Source: Aphis gossypii (lineage: Eukaryota; Arthropoda; Insecta; Hemiptera; Aphididae). From it: 64,000 nucleotides of DNA. The DNA lies in the NCBI RefSeq assembly GCF_020184175.1, contig NC_065532.1, forward strand, positions 19,406,001 through 19,470,000, in the 5' to 3' direction. Under the pieces are notes generated by a model that saw only the letters and a list, made by a program, of their open reading frames with translations, did not search any database and had not been told where the DNA came from. Shown one piece after another: positions 12,501 to 26,300 of the stretch (positions are counted from its first letter, which is position 1; each line of letters opens with the position of its first letter). Position numbers and translations under genes: made by a program.

Positions 12501-15215
12501 TAAAATTAAGTATATTTTTGTTTATATTTTTATTTACCGATATTTTCTGCATTGATTTTTGGTGAAATGTATAAATGTAGTATAACAATAAAAATTTAAC
12601 CATTAAACTAGTCATTTTAGTATCTGAAATTTAAAATACAATACTATGGTGAATTGAAACACTATAAGAATGAACGTTTTAGATATTTTCAATTTTAATT
12701 ATTAGTTAATAGGTATCTTTTAGTAAATGAATAATCATGTTGAAAGTTGTTTGCAGTTGTGTACACATAAATATAATATATTAGGACATTTATCTTAACA
12801 AAACTGTTATCATAATAATTAATTTCATAATATTGATGTTTATTGTAATAAATTGTAACTATAATTTATGATTTATGATAAGCTAAAGCCTCTATCTCAA
12901 AAATAAACGAATAACAATAATGAAAATTAATAAGTATTTAATAATTTTGCTTAAACATAACAATATATATTTTTTTAAATTTTAATCCCAAAGACATCAG
13001 ATTAATTAAATACTCCTTGATAAAATCTTTTTTGAATTATTTTTAAGATTAGCTACATATAAATCAATTTAAATTAACTACTAAGTTAAAAAAAAAAAAA
13101 ATGAATTTCGAACATAATAATATGTACGAATATTAAATAATAATTAGAAATGCATACTTACAATGAAATCCGTTCTTTATTCATCATATAAATATAATAA
13201 AATGAAGTATATTTTTGTTTATATTTTTATTTACCAATATTTTCTGCATTGATAATTGGTGAAATGTATAAAATATGTAGTATAACAATAACAATTTTAA
13301 CCATTAAACTAGTCATTTTAGTATTCGAAATTTGAAATATAATATTGTGGTGAATTGAAATACAATAAACATGAATGTTTTAGATATATTTTAAATTTTA
13401 TTTTTAGGTAGTTAATATGTACCTTTTGATAAATTAATAATAATTTTAAAAGTTGTTTGCAGTTGTGTTCATATAAATAATATAGTATATTAGAACATTA
13501 ATGTAAACAAGATTTTTATCATAATTATTAATTTCATTATATTTTTGTTTATTGTTATTAATTGTTAATATATTTATAATTTATGATAAGCTAAGTCCTC
13601 CACCTCAAAAATAAATGAAAACTAAACAGTCTCCTACACATCCGTAGACCTCTTCTGAAATCTCATATTATGTATACATCTCTAACTACCTACTACTTTA
13701 CAAATCCCTGTTGTAATATTTCTGGTCATACAAAATTGCACTCTGGAGTAAAGTCAATCCGTCAAATACCGGAATTATTCATGCATTCCAAGTCATTTAC
13801 CTCGGCATGATTGCCAAAGCCCTTTGAGACATCACAAACATCGCACCCTCATCACACAACTTCATTCCAATAATACTCTTCTGACAATCCGGTCAGACGC
13901 CTCTAACGCGAATGCCTCATAGGTCTTCCCAATGTTTAACATAGTTATCGCGTATATTATTATTTCTCTCTAAAATTGCTACTCATAATCTTGAGTTTCT
14001 AATATGATACTTCTACTCAATGTCTTCTTTTTCACGTCCTCACGTGCTATTATCATTTATAAGCTTATTTTACTTTATACGGATCTTATAATTTAATTTG
14101 AATATTTTTTTTTTTTTTTAAAGATGTTTGATTTACGTACTATAGTACTTTTCATAATATTGAAAAGATAACTATACAACATAATTATTGTATTTCTATT
14201 CATCCGTACCATATACAATCAAACAACATACTATAATTTTTATTATAAAACAATATATTGAAATAAAAGATAAAATAATATTAAATGTAGGTATATCTAT
14301 TGTTATTTTTATTCTAAAAGTGTTAATTAAAAACGTTTAATTAACTTTACAATCATATTTATGTTTTTACTGTTAAATCATGAAACTTGTTTAAATTTTA
14401 AAAATTGCGTACACAAATTAAAACAAAATTATAAAATATAAAAAAAAAATTATAGATGTCAATATAAAACCAGAAGTGAAATATGGAGTTACTTTAGTGT
14501 CAAATCAAATATTATTACCAAATGTTCTTATTATTAACATATTTATATAATATAAACAATAAATAGACACATATACGTTGTATGAGTTACAGCCCGATGT
14601 CAATATTTGTAATATTATACTCAAAAATAAATAATAATAGTTCCCTAACAAACTATAGTCCTCGGTTCCGACACATAGGAAAGAGTAATTTTGGAAATTA
14701 TTTTATGTTCAGTTAAACTTGTATGCCTATATGGTATGATAAATACTATTAGTGATCAAATTGCCTTGATAATAAATATGTACTTACATAAGAATTTTTC
14801 TCAAACATCACATTATATGCTTTTTTATATTTAAATCCCAGAAACATCAGATTAATTAGATTATTCTTAATAAAATTGTATTAAATTACTTTTAAAATAA
14901 GCTTTATTATGTATTATTTTTAAAAAAAATGCATAAATAGTTTTTCTCCTTTTTCTTTTTCTTTTTCTTTTTTATATTTGTAAATTATTTTTTACTTGAC
15001 TCACGTAAAAATGGTTTTCAGAACAAATATCTTGTTCGGTCACAAAAAAAATTGTTCATCGTTATATTTACGGGTTTTCTTTTTCTTAATAAAACTTTGT
15101 TATTTCTTGAATAACGAAATGAATGATATTGGTTGAATTTTGCGAATTCATTATAATTTATTAATAACTTGGTGAATTTCTATAATTTATTGTTAACTTT
15201 TTTTCCTCTAACTAC
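9572..15215. repeat. Tandem duplication, unit B, with private insertions
   Basis: Direct diverged copy of 1-4335. It is longer because of non-matching blocks at about 11655-12290 and 13635-14830 and an internal duplication of the upstream region (12360-13040 repeated at 13045-13630). The non-matching blocks are relatively C/T-rich and were not identified. Confidence 0.75.
12360..13630. repeat. Direct duplication of the signal-peptide exon and its upstream region
   Basis: Two adjacent copies of about 600-680 bases. Both contain AATTTAAATTAACTACTAAG, ATGAATTTCGAACATAATAA, TGAAATCCGTTCTTTATTCA, a signal-peptide exon, a GTTTGCAGTTGTGT motif and CTAA(A/G)(G/T)CCTC(C/T)(A/A)(C/T)CTCAAAAA. The second copy (13235-13316) keeps an intact exon; the first (12538-12615) is frameshifted. 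Confidence 0.75.
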
Positions 15216-17896
15216 GAAAAAAACTAACAAAGACCGCTATTGGGAGGTTGTCCGTTAGGGAAAGTTTCACTGTATATAGTTATATAATATACTATATATA
15301 AATATAAAATGTTTATACAAAATTGGTTTGTCAACAAGTATGGTAAACTTTTTTTCCTTTGTGGACCAAATTTGCATAACGATCAATGAAAACACAAACT
15401 CCTATGAACAACAGACACTTTTTAAAATTATACTGTGATTTTCCATTATAGATAGATGATGCAATTATATTTATATTGTATGTCTAAAATTCTAAATAAT
15501 GAAAAATATAAATCTTATGAATGGATTTTAGGGAATTCAAACTCAATTATTAGCAAATTTCTGGATATTTATATTTTAGTACTTCAAAAATCAAATGTTA
15601 TTACAATTTAAAAATTAGTGCTATTAATATCTTATTACCTACTTAGTAGGTACTTGTGCAATATTCATATAATTCAACAGCATAAATCTTACATAATAAA
15701 TATAAGAACAAAAATGTGATAATAATATAATAATTAAATATAATATTATTTAATTTTTAAAATGGGTTTAAGTGAGATGAAAATTAAATACATTTTTTCA
15801 TGATGGTATATACTATTATGTATAGGTAAAAACTACCTTATTAAATAAATAAATATATAAATCATACATTAATGTACCAACATTTAGTCATTATAGAGTT
15901 AAATATAAAAGGTTTATTTAAAATATATGCAATATATAGGTATATACATATTTAATTAAATATAAACTTAAGTTACTAACTTAAGAAGTATAATATGAAA
16001 TACTTTTCGTACAATATTACTGTAACAATAAAATTAAACAAATACCTGATAATACGTTTTAAAAATATCAGCTGAGAGAGATTCTAAAAATAAAAAATAA
16101 AAATGTTCATAATATGAACATAATATGTTAGTGCTAAACTAAAGTTGGCAGCTCATAATAATTATTAATACATTTCCTCATTAATACACATAATATCTAA
16201 TTATTTTAGTCTCATTAATTATAACTTATACCTAACTAAAATGTCAAAAAATACGAATCATAATAAAAATCGAATAAATAAAACTTTTAGTACATTTTGA
16301 GTTATAAACAACCTGAGTGAATTTATTTGCTATACTCAATGTTTGTTTATTGTTTATGTTAATGCATTTTATCGTGTATAACATTTTATCATATGAACAT
16401 AATTTATATTTCGGAATTTGAATTAGCATTTTTCTTATTACAGGCTAAATGGGAACTCCAATATTCTATATTTTGTTTTATTATACATTTATATAAATAA
16501 ATAAAGTACAATTACGTTGAATTTTAAGCAGAAGAATAAAAGTGCAATTATTTGTATTATTAAATTCTAAGAATATAATGATAATTAATATATTCTAAAC
16601 TTTTGAAAAGTATTAGATTGTTGATATAATATATATATATATATATATGTAAATATGTTACAATTTAAGTGTTGAATCAGATAGTTTATGAAATAATTAA
16701 AACAAGAGGTAATGTGTAGGTATATACCTAATTTATACTTAAACTATAATTATACATTAGCTGGCATCACTTCGTTTTTGTATCATATTGAAGAAAATAT
16801 AATCACCGTTCACCGATGACGTTGAGTCGCAAATGCGATGTCTTATATCTGCGTGTTGGTTCGATCTATTCGTAACAAGTATAAATTACCGCTTGACTGC
16901 CAATAGGCATAGACAAAGTGCATGTACGTTTATCGTCTTAGTAGGCATAAGATTATGGTTTAGTAATAGTTTTAAACTCATATGTGTTTTGGTGTTCACT
17001 GTGTTTGTAGGAAATGTTTGTAGGAAAAAAAAGTTTTGTGCAATTCTAAATGCCACAATAGCATTATTGCGTGTACACATTTAATACATAAGTAATTTAA
17101 TTTAAAATAAATAAAATATTCTAATATATTTTAAATTCAAATTTATTCTACACTCGAACAGATATCAAACTAAAATTGTATACAATAGCTGCATAATAGG
17201 TAGTCTATAATATAACTAGGTAGTTAAAGTATGATTTACATCATGTGTTATTTCATATCTTAAATAACATTTGTAGGAAATTCATGAACAACCTATTTAA
17301 TTCATAAATTAATGGAATTCATCACTTTAACTGTAACACAAACATATGTATAATGTTATTTCAAAAATACTGTGACAATAAACTACGGTTTTTTGAAAAT
17401 AATTAGTTACTAATGTAATAAATTAATAATAAATGTGTTCATTATTATATTTATTTATCAGTGTGTGTTTATATTTTATAAAACTGAGAACAAATGTCAA
17501 ATTTGTATTCAATTAAAATAATAACAAATGTGTATGAATATGTATATCATTAAAAACTACCTACGTAAAATATACATACACATTTATTTGCTTGCTTAAT
17601 GTGTTTCTATTTACCATAGATAACACTATAACAGTGAATTTTACTGTTAAAACTATAAAATGAATAATTATTTAGTGCATAATATTTAAATTGTTTTATT
17701 ACAACTTCTTTCAATGTAACTACTGCAAGAGATGCTTGAGTCATGTGTCATCATGTAACTTACTTAACTTAACCTGTAACAACGTTACTTCAAATGTGAC
17801 GTATGGGTGGAAGGGTTTATAGCAACAACTTTTGAAACGAAAAAAAATTGTTTAATACAAGCTCTGATATTTTAATACCCATGACCATGACGAAAT
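15216..17896. other. AT-rich region without recognised genes
   Basis: Mostly A/T with short runs. A less AT-rich patch at 16800-17085 is open on both strands (83 codons plus, 64 codons minus) without a recognisable motif. It could be an old transposon fragment. Confidence 0.5.
16626..16648. repeat. (AT)n microsatellite
   Basis: Nearly pure alternating AT, with one doublet at its start, in otherwise AT-rich DNA without genes. Confidence 0.8.
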
Positions 17897-18112
17897 AACA
17901 AGGTATGATCACAATTTTTGCGATACGCATTATATTCCTATTATCAGAAATAATAGTGGAAGTTATCCTCGGATTTTCATTGGTCATTTTATGATTATAA
18001 AATGTTTATATACTTATATAAATATATACAAACTGATCAAATAACGAGGATGATTTCCACCCTATTCTGCGTAGACTTAACAAAATTCAGTTTGTTGTGA
18101 TCATACCTTGTT
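17897..18112. mobile_element. Inverted-repeat element, MITE-like, 216 bp
   Basis: The termini are a perfect 18-bp inverted repeat: AACAAGGTATGATCACAA at 17897-17914 and its complement at 18095-18112. A second inner inverted pair, GTGGAAGTTATCCTCG near 17957 and CGAGGATGATTTCCAC near 18045, matches at 14 of 16 positions. No coding frame. The layout fits a non-autonomous DNA transposon or a foldback element. A clear target-site duplication was not seen, so the boundaries could extend further. Confidence 0.55.
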
Positions 18113-21100
18113 GTTTTGGAATTTCAATAACCAGATTTCTCAAAACCTTTCAATCTAACTTGCAGTGTATTAACCTACATACCTTATACCAACGCATAAT
18201 AATAATAATTTAAGGTTTCTATATATTCTCATAAATATACTTATAGATAATAAAAACAATTCTTTTGTTAGGTGACTTAATGGTTTTTTTTTCTAGATTC
18301 CTAAGTAGGTAGGAACTATAAAAAAAATATTTATTTCATTCTTTATGTTAAACACAAAACATAATATATTAAAATGAAAGTGTATTTTAAGATGATGAAC
18401 AATACTAAAATATAAATTTTTCAAAAGGTGTTCAATATTATAGTTATTTGCATTTTCTTATGATACATTTATTTTTTAGTAGATTAAATATATAAAAATT
18501 AATAAACTTATATATATGAATTGAATATTATTATGCTATATTATAATTATGAATTTTAAATCTTATCTTCTAATTTATTGCCTAAGTATAGTAAGTTGAC
18601 ACAATGGTAAATTAGTTGATTTTGAAATAGAAGCTACCTACTAACTTAAATGAGTAACGACTTGGCGTTAACTTGAACTCGGTCATAAGTCACTCTCGTC
18701 TTGGTCTCCTGACATATTTCTGAAATAGTAGACACGTGGGAAAATTAGTTAGCTAAGGTCAACTGTCTCTAACACTAATATAATATGTTTGTTTAAACTG
18801 AACAAAACATGGATATAAACGTAATTCAGTATATTAATAGGAAGAGAAACAGTATATTTAAGGCTCTAAAGATTTAGGTACCTACTAAATAATTGCAGAA
18901 GTTTGACCAATATATAATATTATATTGTCAAAATTGTTTATATAAAATCACTTTAATTTTATACACATTAGGTTGCAGATAGGTACATCTTTTTATAGTT
19001 TTTATTCAGACTGGAAAACTCGATCATATTTCAAATTTTAATTACAAAATAATTCACGATTCACCAAAACATACTCAGTGTTTACCCATTGTATCTTCAT
19101 AAATAATGTAGTTATTTAAAATCTGATTATTGGAATATTTAAATATATGACCATTAAGACCATACCTATTATTTTATATTTTTTATATTCTTGAGATGTT
19201 TGTACTACTATTTTTTAATTAGATCTTTTATATAATACATTTTTTATTATTTTTATTTTTTAAAATTTTTTTAGGATAATTAGAACCTACTGCATACTGT
19301 ACTATAATTTTCTATTTGTACTTGACACTTAACATATCATATTATATTATACATGTTCAACAATCAAAAAATATTTTACTATAATAATAATGATAAAATA
19401 AAGAATTCTGAATAAGTTGAGGATGTATCAAAAGCTGAATTTAAAAATTATTAGATCCATCACATTATTAGAGAGAATAGTAAACAATAATAAGCAGCTT
19501 AATTGAGACAAAGCAGCTGGTCAATGGAGTAGTATGAGTCGGAAATTACAAACATCAACCTAAGGATTACGCAATGGCTGTGTTGGCAGTGTTGGCAGGA
19601 TATATGAGTTAAAACCCAAATTACAATTATGGTGGCTGATTGTTATTTCTTATACACATTGTTAATATTAGTACATTTTATAAAACGTTACAGTATTATT
19701 TGCTCATCGGAAGAACTTATACTTTAATTTATAGCATGATTTTAAATTAAATTTTTTCTTATTGTTTATTTGTTCTTTGAAAAGATAGGCGTTGAACATG
19801 CTCTTGGATAGAGATTCGAGAGGGGTTATTAATGTTATTAAATTATATTTTTATTTTATATGATCGAATAAGTCTTATTTTAATATAGGTATAGGTATTA
19901 TAAGAAAATGCAATCTAGGTAGATCAATGTTACGATATAGTTTGTTTTACAATAAATTATATCCAAGAAAATCAAGCTTTTAAAAATGTTGGTTTTAAGC
20001 ACTCGATTTAGTTTCATTAGAATATAAGATACAAAATGAATTACATTACTTTTTAATTTTTTGTAAAATATGACTCAAATGTGTATGAAACATTGAAGCG
20101 TTTTAATAATATTAGGCACATACACTATAGTACTATAATACAGTAGACTATATACCGTCCAACCATCTACACCTACAAATTACAGTAAACACACGATTAA
20201 CTTAAAATATATTTAAATGCAATTAATTATATTCTTTGTTTAAACAATGTTCTACAACTATACTGTTTTTTTTTTTAATAAAGAATATAATTTGTATGTT
20301 AAATTATAAAATAAAGTTTTTTTTATTATTAATGATTTTAATGTTATTGGATTAATGTTTAACTAATTTATATAAAAAAAAAACAAAATATTGAAATGTT
20401 GATACATATTTTTATTTATGCAATATAAGTGTTGTATTTATTTACGATTACAATAAATTTTAAGAAAAAATATTGATTTGAAAATACTTAAAATAAATGT
20501 TTGTGTATTATTGTATAATTCATAATTACCATAAAATATTTTATAATTATTATACATGGGTAGGTACATCCTAATATATTAAGTGGAGCCCACTATCTTC
20601 TTAAAGAATAAATAAATAAATTGAGAACTTAAAAATATTATGCTCTGCTTGACTAGTTGATTTGAAAAGAGCGGTCCTGGTTTACTGATCTAAACTTAAT
20701 TTTATCTTTTTATTATTCAAATTAATGGCAAGCCAAATAACATTAATGCGATTAAACATTAAGCATAAACTTATACTATAAAGTAACACAATGCATATAT
20801 TTTATACGCGTGCTATATAAAATTTAATTTCATTCATGTATGTAATTGAAGAAATCTAAAAAACTTACTCATCCCCTATTGTATAGTTAAACTATATATT
20901 TTATATCAATACATAAATGTATATATTCTTAATTTGATTATGTTTGCGCGTTATTTTTGTTCTAGAAAACTCAATCTTAAGTAATATTATTGTTATTTTG
21001 TCGTTAGAAAGAGTATTGAAAAGGATTATTCATACTGCATAAACTTCAGTAGATACGTATTATGTTTTAAGTTGAGGTTTTGTGATTTGTTCAAGTGAAT

Positions 21101-21826
21101 TTATTGATAATGGTTATATTTTATTTATCATCAATAGATTTTTTCATATTTTTATTAATTTATTCGATATATTGTACCTATTTTATTAATTGATTTTAAG
21201 GATAAATTTGAAATGAGAAATTTATTTTTGCAAAAATAAACAAATGACTGGTTTCAAGTTTAAACTAAAATATATCTACTAACAATGTGATACTTTTCGG
21301 CACAATTCCTTTATTTGCAAGCAAATAATTTTTAGAGCATATGTTAACATATATATATAAGATTCCCACTATAATAACACGATTGTACACCACAACATAC
21401 CAAGGTTATCTGAAATATTTTAATATTCACGTATTAAATGTTACATTAATTTAAAATATTTTGTATATATTATATTTTAAGTTCAGAAATGTCTATTGAA
21501 ATTTTTTCATACTAATCATATTATATAAAAAATAATAATTAATATAATACCGTTACAAATTCCCACAAGCTTTCATTATGCACTCGTTTCTCATTTTATA
21601 ACTCACTTAGATTTTGAATCAAGCAATATTGTACCTACCTCTATTCCAGACAGAATATTTTTGAAACTTGTCTCATTCGATGATTCATTTAAATTTTCTT
21701 GACTTTATTTTTTCTGCTCAATTTTTTATAGAAAATTATTACACCAAACAGAGTTATATCATTTTATTTTAAACATCATAAAACTTATATCGTTACATAA
21801 ACAATCGTACATATACATATATAATA
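18113..21826. other. AT-rich region without recognised genes
   Basis: No reading frame, RNA gene or clear repeat boundary could be supported here. Confidence 0.5.
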
Positions 21827-22935
21827 TTAACAGACGCTATTACGCGTGGTGACCTTTGAGCTATTGAGATTAACATAATGGTGTAATATGACCGTATCTC
21901 CGATTAAAAGCGTTAAGAATGAAATCATTAAAGTGAGTAAAAAAAACATAAATAAAAACAATAATAAGGTATACAAACGTATCTTATCTACAACTCCGCC
22001 ATATTCAATGACTAACGTAAACCTAAACAAAAAAACAAACTCTTCATCACGCCAAATCGGTTATCTGTTTTTGTCACAGACGACTCTATTATCGTCAACA
22101 ATGAAAATATTATCATCCCAACACAAACTCTAAATCAGGAACAACAAAATACCACTAATTTTACACCAAAAAGCATGTTACCCAACTAACATTTTATTAA
22201 AGGCGTCTTTGATTTCATCGGACTTCGTAACACTACCATCAAGGATATCAACGACCTGGATAGTGTCTTTTGCAAATCAATGTCTAGTCATCTCAAAATC
22301 CAATCAGATTTTCCTGGTAACTTCACAGTAACAATTAACTATTTGAAAATAAATACAATGTACAGCGTCATATACCTACCTATCTGCTACAATCTGATAA
22401 ATTTATGTGAGCTGTTATCAAGAAATTCTATACGTCAATCCCAGAGGCCAGTTTGTATCAAAAATAGAAAAGAATAAAATAAATACTAGCCCACGCTGAA
22501 AGACAAATAATAAATGTCGAGCACTAGCAAACCAAATTCCCACTATTCGACTTTATTTTTGTCGATATTGATCCTAAAAAACTCATGATTATATTCTTCC
22601 ATCATCTCTCCTACACACGATGATTTGAATAGAAGAACGTTAAAAATGGCAAAAAATACCACAATGTCAAAATTGCCAAAGTTATGAACACAACAGATTC
22701 TACTACTAGATGTAGGTCAAATCTGACTGAAATCATTATTCTGATAACATTTTCTTCAAATCGATTTGGATTTATGACATGCTACTATGGGAAACTGCCA
22801 ATTTCACTAACATCAACTAAATCCCAACATTGTAATTCAAATGATTTTTTCAAATTACTAAGTCTCAAATTATACTCTCCAAAACTATCTCTTCATTCCA
22901 ACTTTACAAAATAGCGCAAAGACGTATACACACAT
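21827..22935 (+). pseudogene. Jockey-superfamily LINE ORF1 (gag-like) relic
   Basis: Plus-strand fragments across three frames resemble ORF1 of jockey-like non-LTR elements. GVFDFIGLRNTTIKDINDL then FCKSMSSHLKIQSDFPGNF (22203-22330) is like the pre-C2HC region. LQSDKFM then AVIKKFYTSIPE follows. FFVDIDPKKLMI lies near 22555. A zinc-knuckle start, IPQCQNCQSYEHNRFYY, is near 22655; the remaining cysteines are lost after a stop. There are many stops and frameshifts, so it is dead. The product of an intact copy binds nucleic acid in the retrotransposition particle. Confidence 0.65.
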
Positions 22936-22959
22936 TTCAATTTGTATATTCATCTTAAT

Positions 22960-23315
22960 ACTCTTCTTGGTGACCTTTTTTTTATACAAAAATTTCAATA
23001 GCAAATATATTATTCGCTTGGTAAAAATTATTTAAACTCGAATACAAAATTCCACATAAGTTGTTTTTTTAGCTATAGCTATAAAAATATTAAAAATATA
23101 GTCACAATTTTGTTTATATATATGCATTTGAAATAAAAATTTCGACAAAGTATCATGAAATAAATGTAGTAATATATTAACATTATACACTATTTCTGCT
23201 TATAATCGTTTTTCGTATACAATAATAATTGAATTCAATTTAACACACCTATAATAGTGACCAACTTGATATCTAATGCAAACCAGATTGGTATACCCAC
23301 TTGCTAACATGTGTT
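22960..23315 (+). repeat. Interspersed repeat copy, 3' part
   Basis: Matches the 3' part of the 5509-7065 repeat: ATTTGAAATAAAAATTTCGACAAA, split by differences, ATCGTTTTTCGTATACAAT at 23206 and GGTATACCCACTTGC near 23291. It directly follows the ORF1 relic and ends at about 23315. Confidence 0.6.
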
Positions 23316-26300
23316 TGTTTTTAGTTAAATATTTAAATATAGTTAATGATTATTTTATACTGATTAAAATTGTTTTGTTTTATATATTCTAGTTTAATAA
23401 GTATCTAATATTTATTTCTGTTATTTTATAATTTATACTATGTCAATTCTTTTTATACTAAGTTTCAATGAAACCTAATTTAGCACTGTCTCTATGTTTG
23501 AACAACCCGATTGAGCACAGTCAAACAAACGTAACGTTGCCAATTTTTCTATCTCGTTTTATTCGCTAATCGTTGTGTTTTACAAATCGTATCAGAGGTA
23601 TATTTTAATCGTAAAGCATGGCAATTATTTTCACTGGTGGTTTCCAATCAGTTGTTAGTAAAAGCGGTACGAGTCAAATATACAACATGCATCGACGATT
23701 ACGGTGATTATAGTTTTACAAGAAACTTACGCTGAAGCGATAATGAAAATTCGGTGAATTGAGAATAACAGTCATAAAATCACGAGTTTTATTAAAAGGT
23801 AAAAAATTAGTGTAACCATGATGACTTACAACGAATATTTAAGAAATAACAATTCTGAAAAATTGTCTTGAAATATTTATTAAAAATGGGAAATGAGCAT
23901 TTAAGATCATTTTAAAATGTGTGGTGTGTTTATAATGAATATATTTTTATATTTTATGACATTTAAACGATTTTAAATTTTTGAAACGATAATGTTATTT
24001 AGTATTTAATACATGAAATACGGTTACATTTTATACATTTTTGTGTTCAATCGTGTCGTATTTTGAATTCCTATTGTTGGATTGCGTCTGTACTCAACTA
24101 GATTGCAGCCCTAAATTTAAGTTTGTAATAATTCCATGCTACACTAGACATCCCCTTCGTGGACTTTTATACCAATAAATAATTTAATGAGTAAAATAAT
24201 TAATGATTAAGTTTATTTCATATTTAATATTTTTTTTATTCATTGATAAATGTAAGACACATAAAATCATTGAAACGTTGAATATACATATTATACAAGT
24301 AATTTAGTTATAAATCAAAATTATTATAAACAATGGTTTATTTTCATATGTATTCCAAAATTCCAAATGTATTAATATATCGATTATATAGGTAACTGTT
24401 TTATTTATGTTAGTGTTGTATCTTTTAATTATTTATGTTTATTAGCTACTTATACTCAAAAACCGCTTGTATAGTTGTAAGTAATATGTAAACAGTTGAT
24501 TTAATATTGATGTGCGTAATCCGTGTTTGAATCAAAATACTTATTGAAAATTTAACACAGTCAATTTTAAATTGTTGTTACTTTAACATAGGTAGCTAAA
24601 TTAATTTTAGGTGTTTAACTTTTGTAAGATGAATTTCATTTTGGTATGTAAATGTCGTATCCACTTAATGAAATCAATATAGTTATGAACTAGGACTAAA
24701 TATACTGAAATTCATCAAGTCGTGTATTTATTGACATTCATTTTATGAAATAGATACCAAATGTATAATATATTGTATACTTAGTGTAATTATTATAAGT
24801 TATTTTAAACTACACATTCCTAAAATATTTTTTGAAAAAATAATAAAAATATATTATATTACATTTTAGTTAATTTTGAGTTATAAACAATTTTTTTATT
24901 CATTTACTTGTATAATTAAGCGAATTAAGTATATGTGCATGTTTTAAAAATAACATGCCATGTACAATAATTAATTTTTGGAGTATAATCAATAGTTGTC
25001 GTGCAGAAATAAATAATTAGATAGAAATATATAATATATATATATATAAATAGTTGACATAATAAGATTGTTTAGAATTTAAAATTTTTGAAAATTAAAT
25101 ATAATATAACATAATATTGTTATATTTGTGTTCATAAAACAATTTACATATGACATAGTTTAAAATGACTAATAATAATTTTCCATTACTTGTATATTAT
25201 AAATAATATCCATTTCCTAAAACGGATGTCCATAATTTTCTTTATATTTGTTAAATTCATGAATCATGATGATTTAGATGAACTTCACTGTTTTTTATAC
25301 ATCAAACATACATAAAAAGTAATTTTTTTATAACACTAGTATTATAAATATCGATAACAATATTATTTATTACTTACCTATTATTAAATAAACGTAGTAT
25401 TTAAGTTATTAACATTAATTAATGGAGTTAAATAAATAAATATACGATGGCAATATTAATTTTTATTTTGTAGGTATTATTGTTTTAACTGATAAATAAT
25501 CACTTCCACATTTTTACTTTTTGCTTTATGACATGTTAAACTTTGTTTAATACGTTTAGTTAGATTGCATAATATATACATTTAATATGAAATAATAAAA
25601 ATTATCTTAGACAACATAATAACAAAGAATACAAAAATATTTAGATAAGATTTCTATTAGATAAAAAAAACAATAAAAAATAAGGAAATATATATTTTTT
25701 TTAATGAAAGAAAACCAATTCAAGAAAAATAATAGTTGTTGTATATACAAGTAGTATTTTTTTTTCGTTTTTGGCTTGAGCTTAACATTCAATGAGGAAC
25801 ATTATTGTTAAAAATTGTAATTAATTATTCAATACATCAAATAAAAATTATCTAATATCTATGATCTATAAACATCATATACTTAAATTTTAGTTTTCGT
25901 GTTTGTATAATGTATATACTAGATATATATGATATACATTTAATTTAACTTACATTAAGTTGATTTAATTTTTTTCTTTTGCTTAAAGATAAACTATTTG
26001 TTATTTCTTATAATAATGAGTTATATAATTCAAAATGAATTAGTCATAACATTAAATAAACACTATAATGATAATTAAAATTCATAAACATAAATAAATA
26101 CCTAATTTTAATTGTCGAGAAATTACAACCAGAAGTTTTTGTAATAAAATTATTTTAATATTTTATGAAATATAAACAGTAGTATACCAATTTTGCAATA
26201 TCTTATTTGATTATTGATTTTAAATTTTTAAATAATGAACGAAACCTTGAAAAATCACTTTTAGTTTTTGTATTATTGTAATCTAAAAGTAAATATTATT

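Larger units (their letters stand above)
7809..13316 (-). pseudogene. Unit B copy of the GH18-like secreted protein gene, decayed
   Basis: This is a diverged duplicate of unit A in the same order and strand. E1 occurs twice: 12538-12615, frameshifted, and 13235-13316, intact (MTSLMVKIVIVILHILYI). E2 relic 11484-about 11655 has lost its 5' half. E3 relic about 10562-10758 has a stop and a lost donor. E4 9883-10009 keeps the unit A length of 127 bases but has an in-frame TGA after KIQ. E5 9572-9730 has frameshift and stop differences and a good donor (AACAC|GTGAGT). E6 about 9399-9519 is open (DALCASNFSKEKVYSEF onward) but lacks an AG acceptor. E7 7809-7976 is fully open, phase 0, and ends in TGA; it reads GLFTKKYARGWVGCEIDLV, then four cysteines and FISFHMILDAYNEKDM. 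E6 and E7 show what the missing end of unit A should look like. With several independent lesions, a full product is very unlikely. Confidence 0.72.

Noticed and set aside
16833..17084. 83-codon plus frame with an overlapping 64-codon minus frame
   Set aside because: Neither shows a domain. Open frames on both strands reflect local composition.
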